Shown: positions 17,979 to 25,074 of the stretch, piece by piece
Position numbering within the stretch: the first letter of the stretch is position 1
How the letters are laid out: each line of letters begins with the position of its first letter
Assembly: GCA_003171335.1 (NCBI GenBank)
Contig: PMYD01000138.1
Span: 1-57,589, forward strand
DNA: 57,589 nucleotides
Source of the DNA: Phycisphaerales bacterium
GTDB lineage: Bacteria > Planctomycetota > Phycisphaerae > SM23-33 > FEN-1343
Reading direction: 5' to 3'
Position numbers and translations under genes: made by a program
The notes under the pieces: generated by a model
Told to the model about the DNA's origin: nothing
What the model saw: only the letters and a program-made list of their open reading frames with translations
Database searches by the model: none

Positions 17979-18759
17979 GTTTCCTGGCTTTCTGGGCCGC
18001 GGCCACGCTCTTTTCCAGCGTTTCCAGCAGCCGGTCGGGCGCGACGGCCGCCTTCTTAGGCGCCTTGCGGATGGGGATCTTCCTGCCGGCCGCCTTGGCG
18101 GCAACCAGCTCCTGCAAGGCCTGCGTGAACTCATCGCGATGCTCGGCCGGCTGGAATGGCGCGGATAGTTCATTCACCAGGTATTGCGCGGTTTTCAGCT
18201 CTCGCGCAGAAACCTTTGCATCCGGCAGCGAAAGATCCTTCACCGCGCGGACCTCATCGGCCGGACGGAGTGTCACCAGTTCCAGCGGGCCGGAGATGCA
18301 GCGGAGCAACCCGGTGTAGGAGCGTTTTCGCACCGTCCATGTGCACAGGCCGGCCATGCCGCTGTCGCGCAGCACCTTGGCCAGGGCGGCGTAATGTTCA
18401 TCCTGGCCGTCGGGGCCGAGATAGTAGGGGTGGTCGCAGTAGCGGGCATCGACCTGGTCGGCTTTGACAAACGTGCTTACCTGGATGGAGCGGGAGGTTT
18501 CCGGCTCGAGCGATTGGAGTTCTTCCGGTTCAAGCACGACGTATTTGTCCTCGTCGATTTGCGCGCCACGGACCACATCCTCGCGGTCCACCGGCTTGCC
18601 TTCCAGCTCGCAGAACCACTGCTGCTGAAGGCGGGTCTTGTCCTTGTCGTGCAAGAGGTGGAACTGCACCCGCTGCTCGCGGATAGCCGCATACATTTTG
18701 ACGGGGATACGAACCTCCCCGAACTCCACCGCGGCCTTCCACATCGCCCTGCCGGCCAT
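17968..18759 (-). CDS. ku: Ku homodimeric DNA end-binding protein (copy 2)
   Basis: A 263-aa Ku paralogue. It starts MAGRAMWKAAVEFGEVRIPV, matching the usual Ku N-terminus, and includes RVQFHLLHDKDKTRLQQQWF, VVLEPEELQSLEPETSRSI, DARYCDHPYYLGPDGQDEHY and a lysine/alanine-rich C-terminal tail. The frame is open to a TTG at 18786, but the ATG at 18759 has GAGGTG five bases upstream and fits the family. It is the promoter-proximal gene of the NHEJ operon and diverges from the thioredoxin gene. It differs clearly from copy 1, so this is an old duplication rather than a recent tandem copy. Two-Ku systems are known in some bacteria, such as Sinorhizobium. Confidence 0.9.
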   Translation of the reverse strand: MAGRAMWKAAVEFGEVRIPVKMYAAIREQRVQFHLLHDKDKTRLQQQWFCELEGKPVDREDVVRGAQIDEDKYVVLEPEELQSLEPETSRSIQVSTFVKADQVDARYCDHPYYLGPDGQDEHYAALAKVLRDSGMAGLCTWTVRKRSYTGLLRCISGPLELVTLRPADEVRAVKDLSLPDAKVSARELKTAQYLVNELSAPFQPAEHRDEFTQALQELVAAKAAGRKIPIRKAPKKAAVAPDRLLETLEKSVAAAQKARKHAA

Positions 18760-18819
18760 ACACACCTCACAAACCCCTTCCACCAAAATTCTATGGCGGG
18801 GCAGGGCGGAGCAAGCGGC

Positions 18820-18908
18820 CAGGCATTGGGGCGGTTAAACTCCTTTCGTCGATTCGAAAGCCGCGGAAAAAAACGTGTTAGCAGTGTGTCAGGTATTGGG
18901 ACAGTTAT
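18820..18908. repeat. Diverged direct repeat in the ku-thioredoxin divergent region
   Basis: CAGGCATTGGGGCGGTTA at 18820-18837 and CAGGTATTGGGACAGTTA at 18891-18908 differ at three positions and are 71 bp apart. The pair lies between the two divergent start codons. It may be a regulatory pair or transposon-end debris. Confidence 0.45.
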
Positions 18909-18959
18909 AGTATTTATGGAGACGAAAATACCAATACGCCACAAAGTCAGGAGGGCCTT

Positions 18960-19370
18960 ATGACCCCGCGGATAGCGCGTCGCATCGGCTGGTGTCTGGT
19001 CTTCGTCGCGGGTTTTTTGGCCGGCTGCCGCCAGGCGGCAAGCGATCATCTTGAAAGCCAGGTCGCCAAAGCCGACAAACCCGTGCTCGTGAAGTTCTAC
19101 TCGCCGGAGTGTCCCTATTGCATCAAACTTGCGCCGGTCTTTGATGCGCTGACGAAGGAGTACGCCGGCCGGGTCGAATTCACGACGATCAACACGGATG
19201 TTCAATATCCTGCCGCCAATCGCCACAACGTGTCGGGCATACCGACCGTGCTCCTGTTCATCAACGGCCAGGAGCAGCAGCGGTGGGAGGGTCAGCTCTC
19301 GCCCCAGCCCTATCGTGAGGCGCTGAATCGGGCGCTGAGCGCACTGCTCTTGCCCCGGCAGGCCACGTAG
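18960..19370 (+). CDS. Thioredoxin-fold lipoprotein
   Basis: A 136-aa exported thioredoxin. A signal peptide with lipobox (LVFVAGFLAGC) makes it a probable periplasm-facing lipoprotein. The mature part holds KPVLVKFYSPECPYCIKLAP with a CPYC redox centre, VEFTTINTDVQYPAANRHNV, and the cis-proline GIPTVLLFINGQ. The CPYC dipeptide is glutaredoxin-like in a thioredoxin framework. The start codon has CAGGAGGG eight bases upstream. Likely roles are reduction or isomerisation of disulfides in exported proteins or cytochrome maturation; the neighbours give no more specific clue. Confidence 0.85.
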   Translation: MTPRIARRIGWCLVFVAGFLAGCRQAASDHLESQVAKADKPVLVKFYSPECPYCIKLAPVFDALTKEYAGRVEFTTINTDVQYPAANRHNVSGIPTVLLFINGQEQQRWEGQLSPQPYREALNRALSALLLPRQAT

Positions 19371-19379
19371 CCGCCTACG

Positions 19380-19481
19380 TCAGGCCGCCGCGGCGGCATC
19401 GAGCATCTGCTGGGCTTCGGCGGGGTGCATCGCCATGGGCTTTTCGCACAGCACGTGCTTGCCGGCCTCGAGTGCGGCGTT
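19380..19481 (-). pseudogene. Remnant of a Gfo/Idh/MocA-family oxidoreductase gene
   Basis: The minus strand reads NAALEAGKHVLCEKPMAM, then HPAEAQQMLDAAAAA and a stop. The AALEAGKHVLCEKPMA string is the signature after the NAD-binding Rossmann fold in Gfo/Idh/MocA sugar oxidoreductases. Only about 33 codons remain; there is no Rossmann motif upstream and no catalytic domain downstream. It is therefore a decayed fragment rather than a gene. Confidence 0.6.
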
Positions 19482-19500
19482 CGAGGAATCTTCTTCTTTG

Positions 19501-19531
19501 CCTACAGCCTACAGCCTAAAGCCTGCAGTCT
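19501..19531. repeat. Solo arm of a CTACAGCC-word repeat
   Basis: Iterations of CCTACAGCC / CCTAAAGCC, as in the paired arms at 51543-51668 and 52258-52426. No complementary arm is seen nearby. Confidence 0.65.
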
Positions 19532-19532
19532 C

Positions 19533-20303
19533 TTAGAAGCTCAGCTCGTTGTCGTTGGCGCAGCTCCACCAGGAGTGGTACTTGCCTTCGAGCTCCTCGC
19601 GCGAGGGGTACGGGTAGAAAAGCACCTTCTGCTGATCGCCGACGAAGAAGCCCCGGCGGACGCAGCGGTAGATGATGCCCTGGGCGCTGATGCGCTCGAC
19701 GGTCTTGGTGGCCTTGCCCTTCATTTCCGCCAGGCAGTGGCGGATGTGGTCGATGTTCCGGTACGGCAAATCGCCCGCGCGGCCGTGCAGCGGGTCTTCG
19801 CGCAAGCCGCCCAGGGCCATCTCGGCGAAGCAGATGCGCGGCACGTAAATGCCCTTGGACGGGTCGGTGATGAAGCGGGTGAACTCCACCGGCCCCATGT
19901 CCGAGGCGATCAGCGGCTGAACGGGCACCAGCTCGCGATACAGGTTGTGCCGCTCGGCCGGGTCGGCCGGCGCGGCGGCCTGCGTCAACTGGAGACTGCG
20001 GCCGTGGGCGGTGGTCAGCCACAGACTGCCCAAGGCTGCCAGCGGCACATGCTCCAGGACGCGATAAATGGCCAGGTACAGCGAGTTCTTGGGCCGCCCA
20101 TCGGCGTGCGGGCGGCAGCGGGCATCCAGGTCCTTCACGTTCAGGAAGTCGCTCTGGAAGCCGCCCTCCACCTCGAAAAACATGGCCGGCCCGTGCGGCT
20201 GCTTCTGCGTGCCGGTGGCCATGTAGGTGCCAAATTCCTCCGGCGACAGGTGTGAAGCCACCAGTGCCTCGGGCAACAACGAGAGATAAAGATGTGTTTT
20301 CAT
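19533..20303 (-). CDS. Conserved hypothetical protein (MKTHLYLSLLPEAL type)
   Basis: A 256-aa soluble protein of unknown function. The opening MKTHLYLSLLPEALVASHLS, then PEEFGTYMATGTQKQPHGPA, and the run GPVEFTRFITDPSKGIYVPR, then ICFAEMALGGL look like those of a conserved family that I recall from environmental bacterial genomes without a known role. It has no signal peptide, membrane segment or recognisable catalytic motif. The ATG has GGGAG seven bases upstream. Codon use and GC match its neighbours, so it is a genuine gene. It follows hppA on the same strand, with 116 bp between them. Confidence 0.75.
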   Translation of the reverse strand: MKTHLYLSLLPEALVASHLSPEEFGTYMATGTQKQPHGPAMFFEVEGGFQSDFLNVKDLDARCRPHADGRPKNSLYLAIYRVLEHVPLAALGSLWLTTAHGRSLQLTQAAAPADPAERHNLYRELVPVQPLIASDMGPVEFTRFITDPSKGIYVPRICFAEMALGGLREDPLHGRAGDLPYRNIDHIRHCLAEMKGKATKTVERISAQGIIYRCVRRGFFVGDQQKVLFYPYPSREELEGKYHSWWSCANDNELSF

Positions 20304-20374
20304 TTCACCGCTCCCGGTTGTGCAGCGTTGGGCGTAATCCCGGCGTGGCCAGGCCTTCCTTTATCGCATCCAGG

Positions 20375-20406
20375 CCGCCCGGGCCGCCCTGTGCGGCTGC
20401 GGGCGG
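20375..20406 (-). terminator. Stem-loop downstream of hppA
   Basis: A GC-rich inverted repeat (CCGCCC ... GGGCGG with inner GGCCGC/GCGGCT pairs) lies 14-45 bases past the hppA stop. No U-tract follows, so it is a weak terminator candidate. Confidence 0.3.
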
Positions 20407-20419
20407 ACCATCCATGATT

Positions 20420-23074
20420 CTACTTCTTGGCGCTGCCGCCTGCTGTTTCGGCGGAAAGCTCGCGGTCGATTTCCTTCATGGCGTCGCTTTCACGCTTCGA
20501 TTGCCAGACGGACCAGATCATCACGATGATCGCCACGATGGCCACGGCCAGGCCGATGCGCCAATTCGTGGGCAGGTTCTGCGCCCAGCCTTCGGGGCCG
20601 GCGGCCGCCGCATTGGGTTGAACGCCCACGACGTTGTTCTTCAGGATGAAGCCCAAGCCCAGCAGGCACACCATGTTCATTACTTTGACCAGCGGGTTGA
20701 TGGCCGGGCCGGCGGTGTCCTTCAGCGGATCGCCCACGGTGTCGCCGGTGACGGAGGCTTTATGCGCATCGGAGCCCTTGCCGCCGTAGTGGCCATCTTC
20801 GATCATCTTCTTGGCGTTGTCCCACGCGCCGCCGGCGTTGGCCATGAACACGGCCAGGAGCTGACCCACCAGGATCATGCCCGCCAGGAAGCCGCCCAGG
20901 GCGTAGGGGCCTAAGAGCAGGCCAACGGTAAGTGGCGCCAACAAGCCTAGAAGGCCCGGACCCACCAGTTCCTTCTGCGCCGTGCGGGTGCAGATATCGA
21001 CGACGCGGCCGTAATCGGGTTTCTTGGTGCCCGCCCAGATGGCCGGATCCTTGAACTGGAGGCGGCACTCCTTGACGATGTAAAACGCCGCCCGCCCGAC
21101 GGCCCGAATCAGCATCGAGCTGAACAGGAAGGGTACCGTCCCGCCCAAGAGCAGGCCGATGAGCACCATCGGCTTGGCCACGGTCATCTGGCCGGAGAAG
21201 AACTCGTACTGCTTCTCGGTGATCTGGCTGAGCTTGTCCTCGCTGCCCACGGCGATGACCGCGATGAAGCTGGCGAAGAGCGACACGGCCGCGATCACGG
21301 CCGAACCGATGGCGATGCCCTTGGTCTCGGCCTTGGTGGTGTTGCCCACCGCGTCCAGGTCGGCCAGCACCTGCCGGGCCCGCTTGTAGGAGCCGGGCTC
21401 CTCGGCTTCCATCTTCTCGTACTCGTAGCCCATCTCGCCGATGCCGTTGGCGTTGTCGGCCACGGGACCGAACACATCCATCGAAATCGTGTTGCCCGTC
21501 AACGTCAGCATGCCGATGCCCGTCATGGCCACGCCGAAAGCGATGAACACCGCCGGCGTGCCCCAATAACACAGCACGGATAGCGCGATCGCCGCCGCGA
21601 TGACAATGGTCGCGACGACGCAGCTTTCATAACCCACGGCAAAACCCTGGATGATGTTCGTCGCGTGGCCCGTCTGGCAGCTTCGGGCCAGCGACTTGAC
21701 CGGGGCGTGCGAGGTGTGCGTGTAGTAGCTGGTGACCTTATTGAGCGCGATCGCCAGGATCACGCCGATCAGGCACGTGATGGCCGGCCGCATGTCGAGG
21801 TTGGATTGGCCGAAGTTGGCCCAGCTTGGCAGATTCGCCGGGTCGCCGCCGGGGAAGCCGGCGGTGGCCATATGGTAGTTGGCCAGATAAGCCGCATCAA
21901 AGTGCAGGTACGCGATGCCCAGCACGAAGAAGCCGAGCACGGAAATCGCCGAGCCGATCCAGAAGCCGCGGTGCACGCTTTTCAGCGCCGTGTCGGATGT
22001 ATCGTTGGGGCCGGCCTTGACGGTGTACGTGGAGATAATCGACCCCAGCACGCCGATGCCGCGGACCAGCAGCGGGAAGATCACGCCCTTGTGGCCGAAG
22101 GAGGCCAAGCCCAGGATCATGGCCGCCACGATGGTGACTTCGTAGCTCTCGAAAATATCGGCCGCCATGCCGGCACAGTCGCCGACGTTGTCGCCCACGT
22201 TGTCGGCGATGGTGGCGGCGTTGCGCGGGTCATCCTCGGGGATATTCTGCTCGATCTTGCCCACCAGGTCGGCGCCCACATCGGCGGCCTTGGTATAGAT
22301 GCCGCCGCCGACACGCATGAACAGGGCCAGCAGCGTGCCGCCGAAGCCGAAGCCCAGCAGGGCCTCGTACGCCTGCTCGCCGTACACCAGGAAGATCATC
22401 GTCCCGCCCAGGAGGCCCAACCCATCGGTCAACATGCCGGTGATGGTGCCGGTGCGATAGCCGAGCTGCATGGCCTCGCCGTACGACTTCCTGGCGGCGG
22501 CGGCCACGCGAAGGTTGCCCGTCGTGGCCAGGCGCATGCCCACAAAGCCGACCAGGCAACTGAAGATCGAACCCATCAGGAAGGCGCCGGCACGCCCGAT
22601 GGCAAAGGGCCTTTGCTGGTATTTCGTGAAGTAGAGAACGACGGCGATGACCCCGATCAAGGGGATGATCTTGCGGAACTGTGCGCTCAGATACGCATTG
22701 GCGCCCTCGCGCACGGCATCGGCAATCTCCTGCATCTTGGGCGTGCCGGAGTCAGCGCGCTTGACCTGCTTGACGAGCATGCCGGCGTACACCAGGCCGG
22801 CGATGGCAATGAGCAGCACCGCGAACAGGCTGCCGCGCTCGACGGGCGAGAACTTCGCCGTGTCGGTCAGCGGCCTGAACCACTGGAAGGCCTGCTCCTG
22901 TGCGCCGGCCTTCTCGACCGCTGCCGCCGCGGCCGCCGGGCGGGCCGAGTCGGCCGAAATCGTCTGGGCGTGCACCACGCTCCAGAGGAACAGCCCGCCA
23001 AACACGACGGCCATGATGGCCAGGTGCGCCGTCCGAGCCCGGCCCTTCTTCAACTTCTTCAGCATCGCGAACAT
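20420..23074 (-). CDS. hppA: Membrane-bound H+-translocating pyrophosphatase, K+-independent type
   Basis: An 884-aa integral membrane pyrophosphatase that couples PPi hydrolysis to cation pumping. The substrate-binding core is intact: GGGIYTKAADVGADLVGK, then IPEDDPRNAATIADNVGDN and VGDCAGMAADIFESY. The C-terminal partner is FMANAGGAWDNAKK with HKASVTGDTVGDPLKDT. At the site that distinguishes K+ dependence the sequence is GNTTKAETKG; lysine there (alanine in K+-dependent enzymes) indicates a K+-independent H+ pump. About 16 hydrophobic segments are present. The protein is longer than typical (~700 aa), with a signal-like N-terminal helix plus Ala-rich segment and insertions before the middle domain. 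Start 23074 has AGGAG five bases upstream, better than the earlier in-frame codon at 23098. Confidence 0.95.
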   Translation of the reverse strand: MFAMLKKLKKGRARTAHLAIMAVVFGGLFLWSVVHAQTISADSARPAAAAAAVEKAGAQEQAFQWFRPLTDTAKFSPVERGSLFAVLLIAIAGLVYAGMLVKQVKRADSGTPKMQEIADAVREGANAYLSAQFRKIIPLIGVIAVVLYFTKYQQRPFAIGRAGAFLMGSIFSCLVGFVGMRLATTGNLRVAAAARKSYGEAMQLGYRTGTITGMLTDGLGLLGGTMIFLVYGEQAYEALLGFGFGGTLLALFMRVGGGIYTKAADVGADLVGKIEQNIPEDDPRNAATIADNVGDNVGDCAGMAADIFESYEVTIVAAMILGLASFGHKGVIFPLLVRGIGVLGSIISTYTVKAGPNDTSDTALKSVHRGFWIGSAISVLGFFVLGIAYLHFDAAYLANYHMATAGFPGGDPANLPSWANFGQSNLDMRPAITCLIGVILAIALNKVTSYYTHTSHAPVKSLARSCQTGHATNIIQGFAVGYESCVVATIVIAAAIALSVLCYWGTPAVFIAFGVAMTGIGMLTLTGNTISMDVFGPVADNANGIGEMGYEYEKMEAEEPGSYKRARQVLADLDAVGNTTKAETKGIAIGSAVIAAVSLFASFIAVIAVGSEDKLSQITEKQYEFFSGQMTVAKPMVLIGLLLGGTVPFLFSSMLIRAVGRAAFYIVKECRLQFKDPAIWAGTKKPDYGRVVDICTRTAQKELVGPGLLGLLAPLTVGLLLGPYALGGFLAGMILVGQLLAVFMANAGGAWDNAKKMIEDGHYGGKGSDAHKASVTGDTVGDPLKDTAGPAINPLVKVMNMVCLLGLGFILKNNVVGVQPNAAAAGPEGWAQNLPTNWRIGLAVAIVAIIVMIWSVWQSKRESDAMKEIDRELSAETAGGSAKK

Positions 23075-23301
23075 AGTCACTCCTGGTGCTCGTAGCACCG
23101 CGGCCGCCCGGCCGCCTGGTGAAGTCTACTTCCCCCGCACATCCGTGTTTGAGGTTCCGCCGGACAACACGAACTCGCCGGGAATCGCCCGGCCGCGTCC
23201 GGCCGCAAGGTCGGCCCAACCGCCTGCCGGGCATCGATCAGGCGTGCGAAGCCAAAGGGTTTACAGGGGGGCGCAGGCAATGTCAAGGGAACAAGCGCGG
23301 C

Positions 23302-23550
23302 CAACCGGGGAAATTCCGCAGTCGAGGCCGCCGCCTGCCGCCGCTGCCGGCTTGGCAACTGCGGAAATTCCGCAGTTGATTTCCAAGGCTGGCGTAACGG
23401 CCTGGGATGGGTCAACTGAGGAAATTCCTCAGTTGAGGCCCAGCCAAGCCGCCGCCGGCGACGGCCGGGCAACCGCGGAAATTCCGCAGTTGATTTCCAA
23501 AGTTGGCGTAACGGCCCCGGATGGGTCAACTGAGGAAATTCCTCAGTTGA
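23302..23550. repeat. Array of five palindromes with GGAAATTCC core
   Basis: Palindromes at 23302-23324 (decayed), 23356-23378, 23412-23436, 23470-23492 and 23526-23550, about 55-58 bp apart. Type A is CAACTGCGGAA-A-TTCCGCAGTTG (11-bp arms); type B is TCAACTGAGGAA with its complement (12-bp arms). Units 2+3 and 4+5 are a 114-bp tandem duplication, including the spacers. The array lies 228-476 bp upstream of the hppA start codon. Confidence 0.88.
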
Positions 23551-23881
23551 GACCGTATAGATTGAGCCCGAGCACCGGGGTGAGGAGCTATGAGATGAGT
23601 TGTAAGCAATGTTCATAGAATCACTTATGTAATAACTCTAGTTGGCGAGTCTGGAAATCGCCTCCACATACTGCATCCGATCAAATCGTACTCCTCCGCA
23701 TATGACGTCCGCGCTGTATTCAGACACTCCAGTCCGTGGCTAGTTAGGGAGATTCTATCAAACTTCTTAAATTTGTCAAGCCGCTATTTTCAACAATTTG
23801 GAGAATCGGAGGCTTGGAGCCCACTTCATCTTCTTGGAATTGGCCCCGACGCGGTCAAGTCATCGCGCGGCATGGGGGGGA
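23551..23881. other. AT-richer gene-free stretch between the palindrome array and the RES gene
   Basis: I see no convincing coding region, tRNA or repeat here. Base composition is visibly lower in GC than the flanks, especially around 23600-23800. This suggests acquired or decayed DNA next to the toxin-antitoxin pair. Confidence 0.5.
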
Positions 23882-24346
23882 TCACCTGGCCATGCGGGTA
23901 TCGAACTTGAGCATGCGCTTTGGCCCGATGGTGATGGCTGAGAAATCAGCGTGTGCGGGATTTAGAAGGTAGTTGAATTCCGTCGGAACGATAGCGCTGG
24001 GCACTTTCAGTATTGCCGATTCGCCGGAAGCGGCCCATGCATCTCCGATGCGTTTGACGGAAGCCGGCGCAGGAGTCTCCTGCCAGGACTTCGGCAAGGT
24101 GGACAAGGCCAGCGTTTTTATCAGTTTCTCGTCGAATGTCACCTCGAACAGGGCGTAGGCCCGCAACAACTCGGGCAGTTCCACGTGGACCTGGATTTCC
24201 AGCATCGCCAGCGAGATGCTGCCGGAGACATAAATAGGGGCAGCGCCCGGATTGTTCCAGCGGCCGCCGAACCTCCTGGCGCCATCGCCGGAGAAGGCCG
24301 AGGAGGCGTGGCTGGCCTTCACGATTCGCCAGGCGCTGACGGTCAC
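23882..24346 (-). CDS. RES-domain toxin
   Basis: A 154-aa RES-family protein, the toxin of RES/Xre type II systems, which deplete NAD+ (as phosphorylase or glycohydrolase). The N-terminal AWRIVKASHA, the FGGRWNNPG motif with its conserved arginine, YVSGSISLAMLEIQVH with the conserved glutamate (E50), and late VPSAIVPTEFNYLLNPAH follow the family pattern. It overlaps the upstream Xre-type antitoxin gene by 4 bp, which is the normal order for these modules. No insertion sequence flanks it, but adjacent AT-rich DNA suggests horizontal acquisition. Confidence 0.9.
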   Translation of the reverse strand: MTVSAWRIVKASHASSAFSGDGARRFGGRWNNPGAAPIYVSGSISLAMLEIQVHVELPELLRAYALFEVTFDEKLIKTLALSTLPKSWQETPAPASVKRIGDAWAASGESAILKVPSAIVPTEFNYLLNPAHADFSAITIGPKRMLKFDTRMAR

Positions 24347-24789
24347 GAGAAGACCCCGTACTCCAGCCGGCCGATCAGGTTTTCGACCTCGCGGGCGCCA
24401 ACTTCCGTGGTGGCAAAATCAAGCGGCGCCTCGCCCCCCAGCCCGCGCTGGGGGGATTCCAGCCAATGCCGAGCCGCACTGACATTGCCTTCAAAAAGAT
24501 CGACGGCCTGGTCGAAGATCCTCGACAGCCGCAGCAGCCGGTCGGATTCATCCGCCTTCAGCCGGCCTTGGGCCTGACGGCGCGACAGCGTGCGCGGCGG
24601 AATCTGCATCACGCGCGAGATTCGCTCCAGCGGCAGGCCGCTGTATTTCTGGAACCGGGTGACTTTCGAAAACGCAAAGCCTTTGCGGATTGAAGAGACA
24701 GTCCCCGGCAGGTCGCGCGTGTCAATCCCCAGGCTGGGGCTCCGGTCGCGTCCTTCACATTTTCTCGCCAATGTCTTCGAAGAGGCCAT
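24343..24789 (-). CDS. Xre/MbcA/ParS-type antitoxin (DUF2384)
   Basis: A 148-aa antitoxin partner of the RES toxin. The N-terminal part has an Xre-like helix-turn-helix (FQKYSGLPLERISRVMQIPP, then RTLSRRQAQGRL). The C-terminal part has the MbcA/ParS toxin-binding pattern: ESDRLLRLSRIFDQAVDLFE, then ARHWLESPQRGLGGEAPLDF and EVENLIGRLEYGVFS. These proteins neutralise the toxin and repress their own promoter. The start codon has AAGGAG seven bases upstream, and the promoter carries two palindromes (24802-24838) suited to autoregulation. Confidence 0.9.
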   Translation of the reverse strand: MASSKTLARKCEGRDRSPSLGIDTRDLPGTVSSIRKGFAFSKVTRFQKYSGLPLERISRVMQIPPRTLSRRQAQGRLKADESDRLLRLSRIFDQAVDLFEGNVSAARHWLESPQRGLGGEAPLDFATTEVGAREVENLIGRLEYGVFS

Positions 24790-24801
24790 AACAACTCCTT
24801 A

Positions 24802-24844
24802 AGCCATATGGCTATATTCTATCGGCCAAAAGGCCGATTGGCAA
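24802..24844 (-). promoter_or_regulatory. Promoter/operator of the RES-Xre operon
   Basis: On the minus strand: TTGCCA (24839-24844), exactly 17 bases, then TAGAAT (24816-24821). The spacer is almost filled by the hairpin ATCGGCCTTTTGGCCGAT (24821-24838). A second perfect palindrome, AGCCATATGGCT (24802-24813), lies at the expected transcription start. Both are plausible antitoxin operators. Confidence 0.6.
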
Positions 24845-24896
24845 TGATTACGGCGTTTCTCACAAACCGAGGGTACGGGCCAAAACTGTGGTCTAA

Positions 24897-25039
24897 GGTG
24901 GCATGCCCTCACGCCGGAAGTCCGCCCGGGGGCGGCCGAGGCGGGTGGGCATGTCTTGCGGTGGCGGAACATCTCGCCTCAGCGAACGGCCATGCCCACC
25001 CGTCCGGTGCTTGCGCACCATCCGTGAGGGCATGCCACC
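24897..25039. repeat. Dispersed TIR element, full copy D
   Basis: A 143-bp element with perfect 17-bp terminal inverted repeats: GGTGGCATGCCCTCACG at 24897-24913 and its complement at 25023-25039. An internal inverted pair, GGGTGGGCATG/CATGCCCACCC, is also present. It has no coding capacity. Confidence 0.9.
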
Positions 25040-25074
25040 TCCGGACCATGCACCCGGACCGAAGTCCTCCCCTC

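Noticed and set aside
23302..23550. Possible CRISPR array (regularly spaced repeats)
   Set aside because: The 'spacers' are also repeated, the palindromes are of two types, there are only five units, and no cas gene is in the window. It is a palindromic tandem repeat.
21665..23618. Long plus-strand open frames opposite hppA (476 and 323 codons)
   Set aside because: They lie antisense to an unmistakable membrane pyrophosphatase; the composition is a GC-rich shadow without domain motifs.
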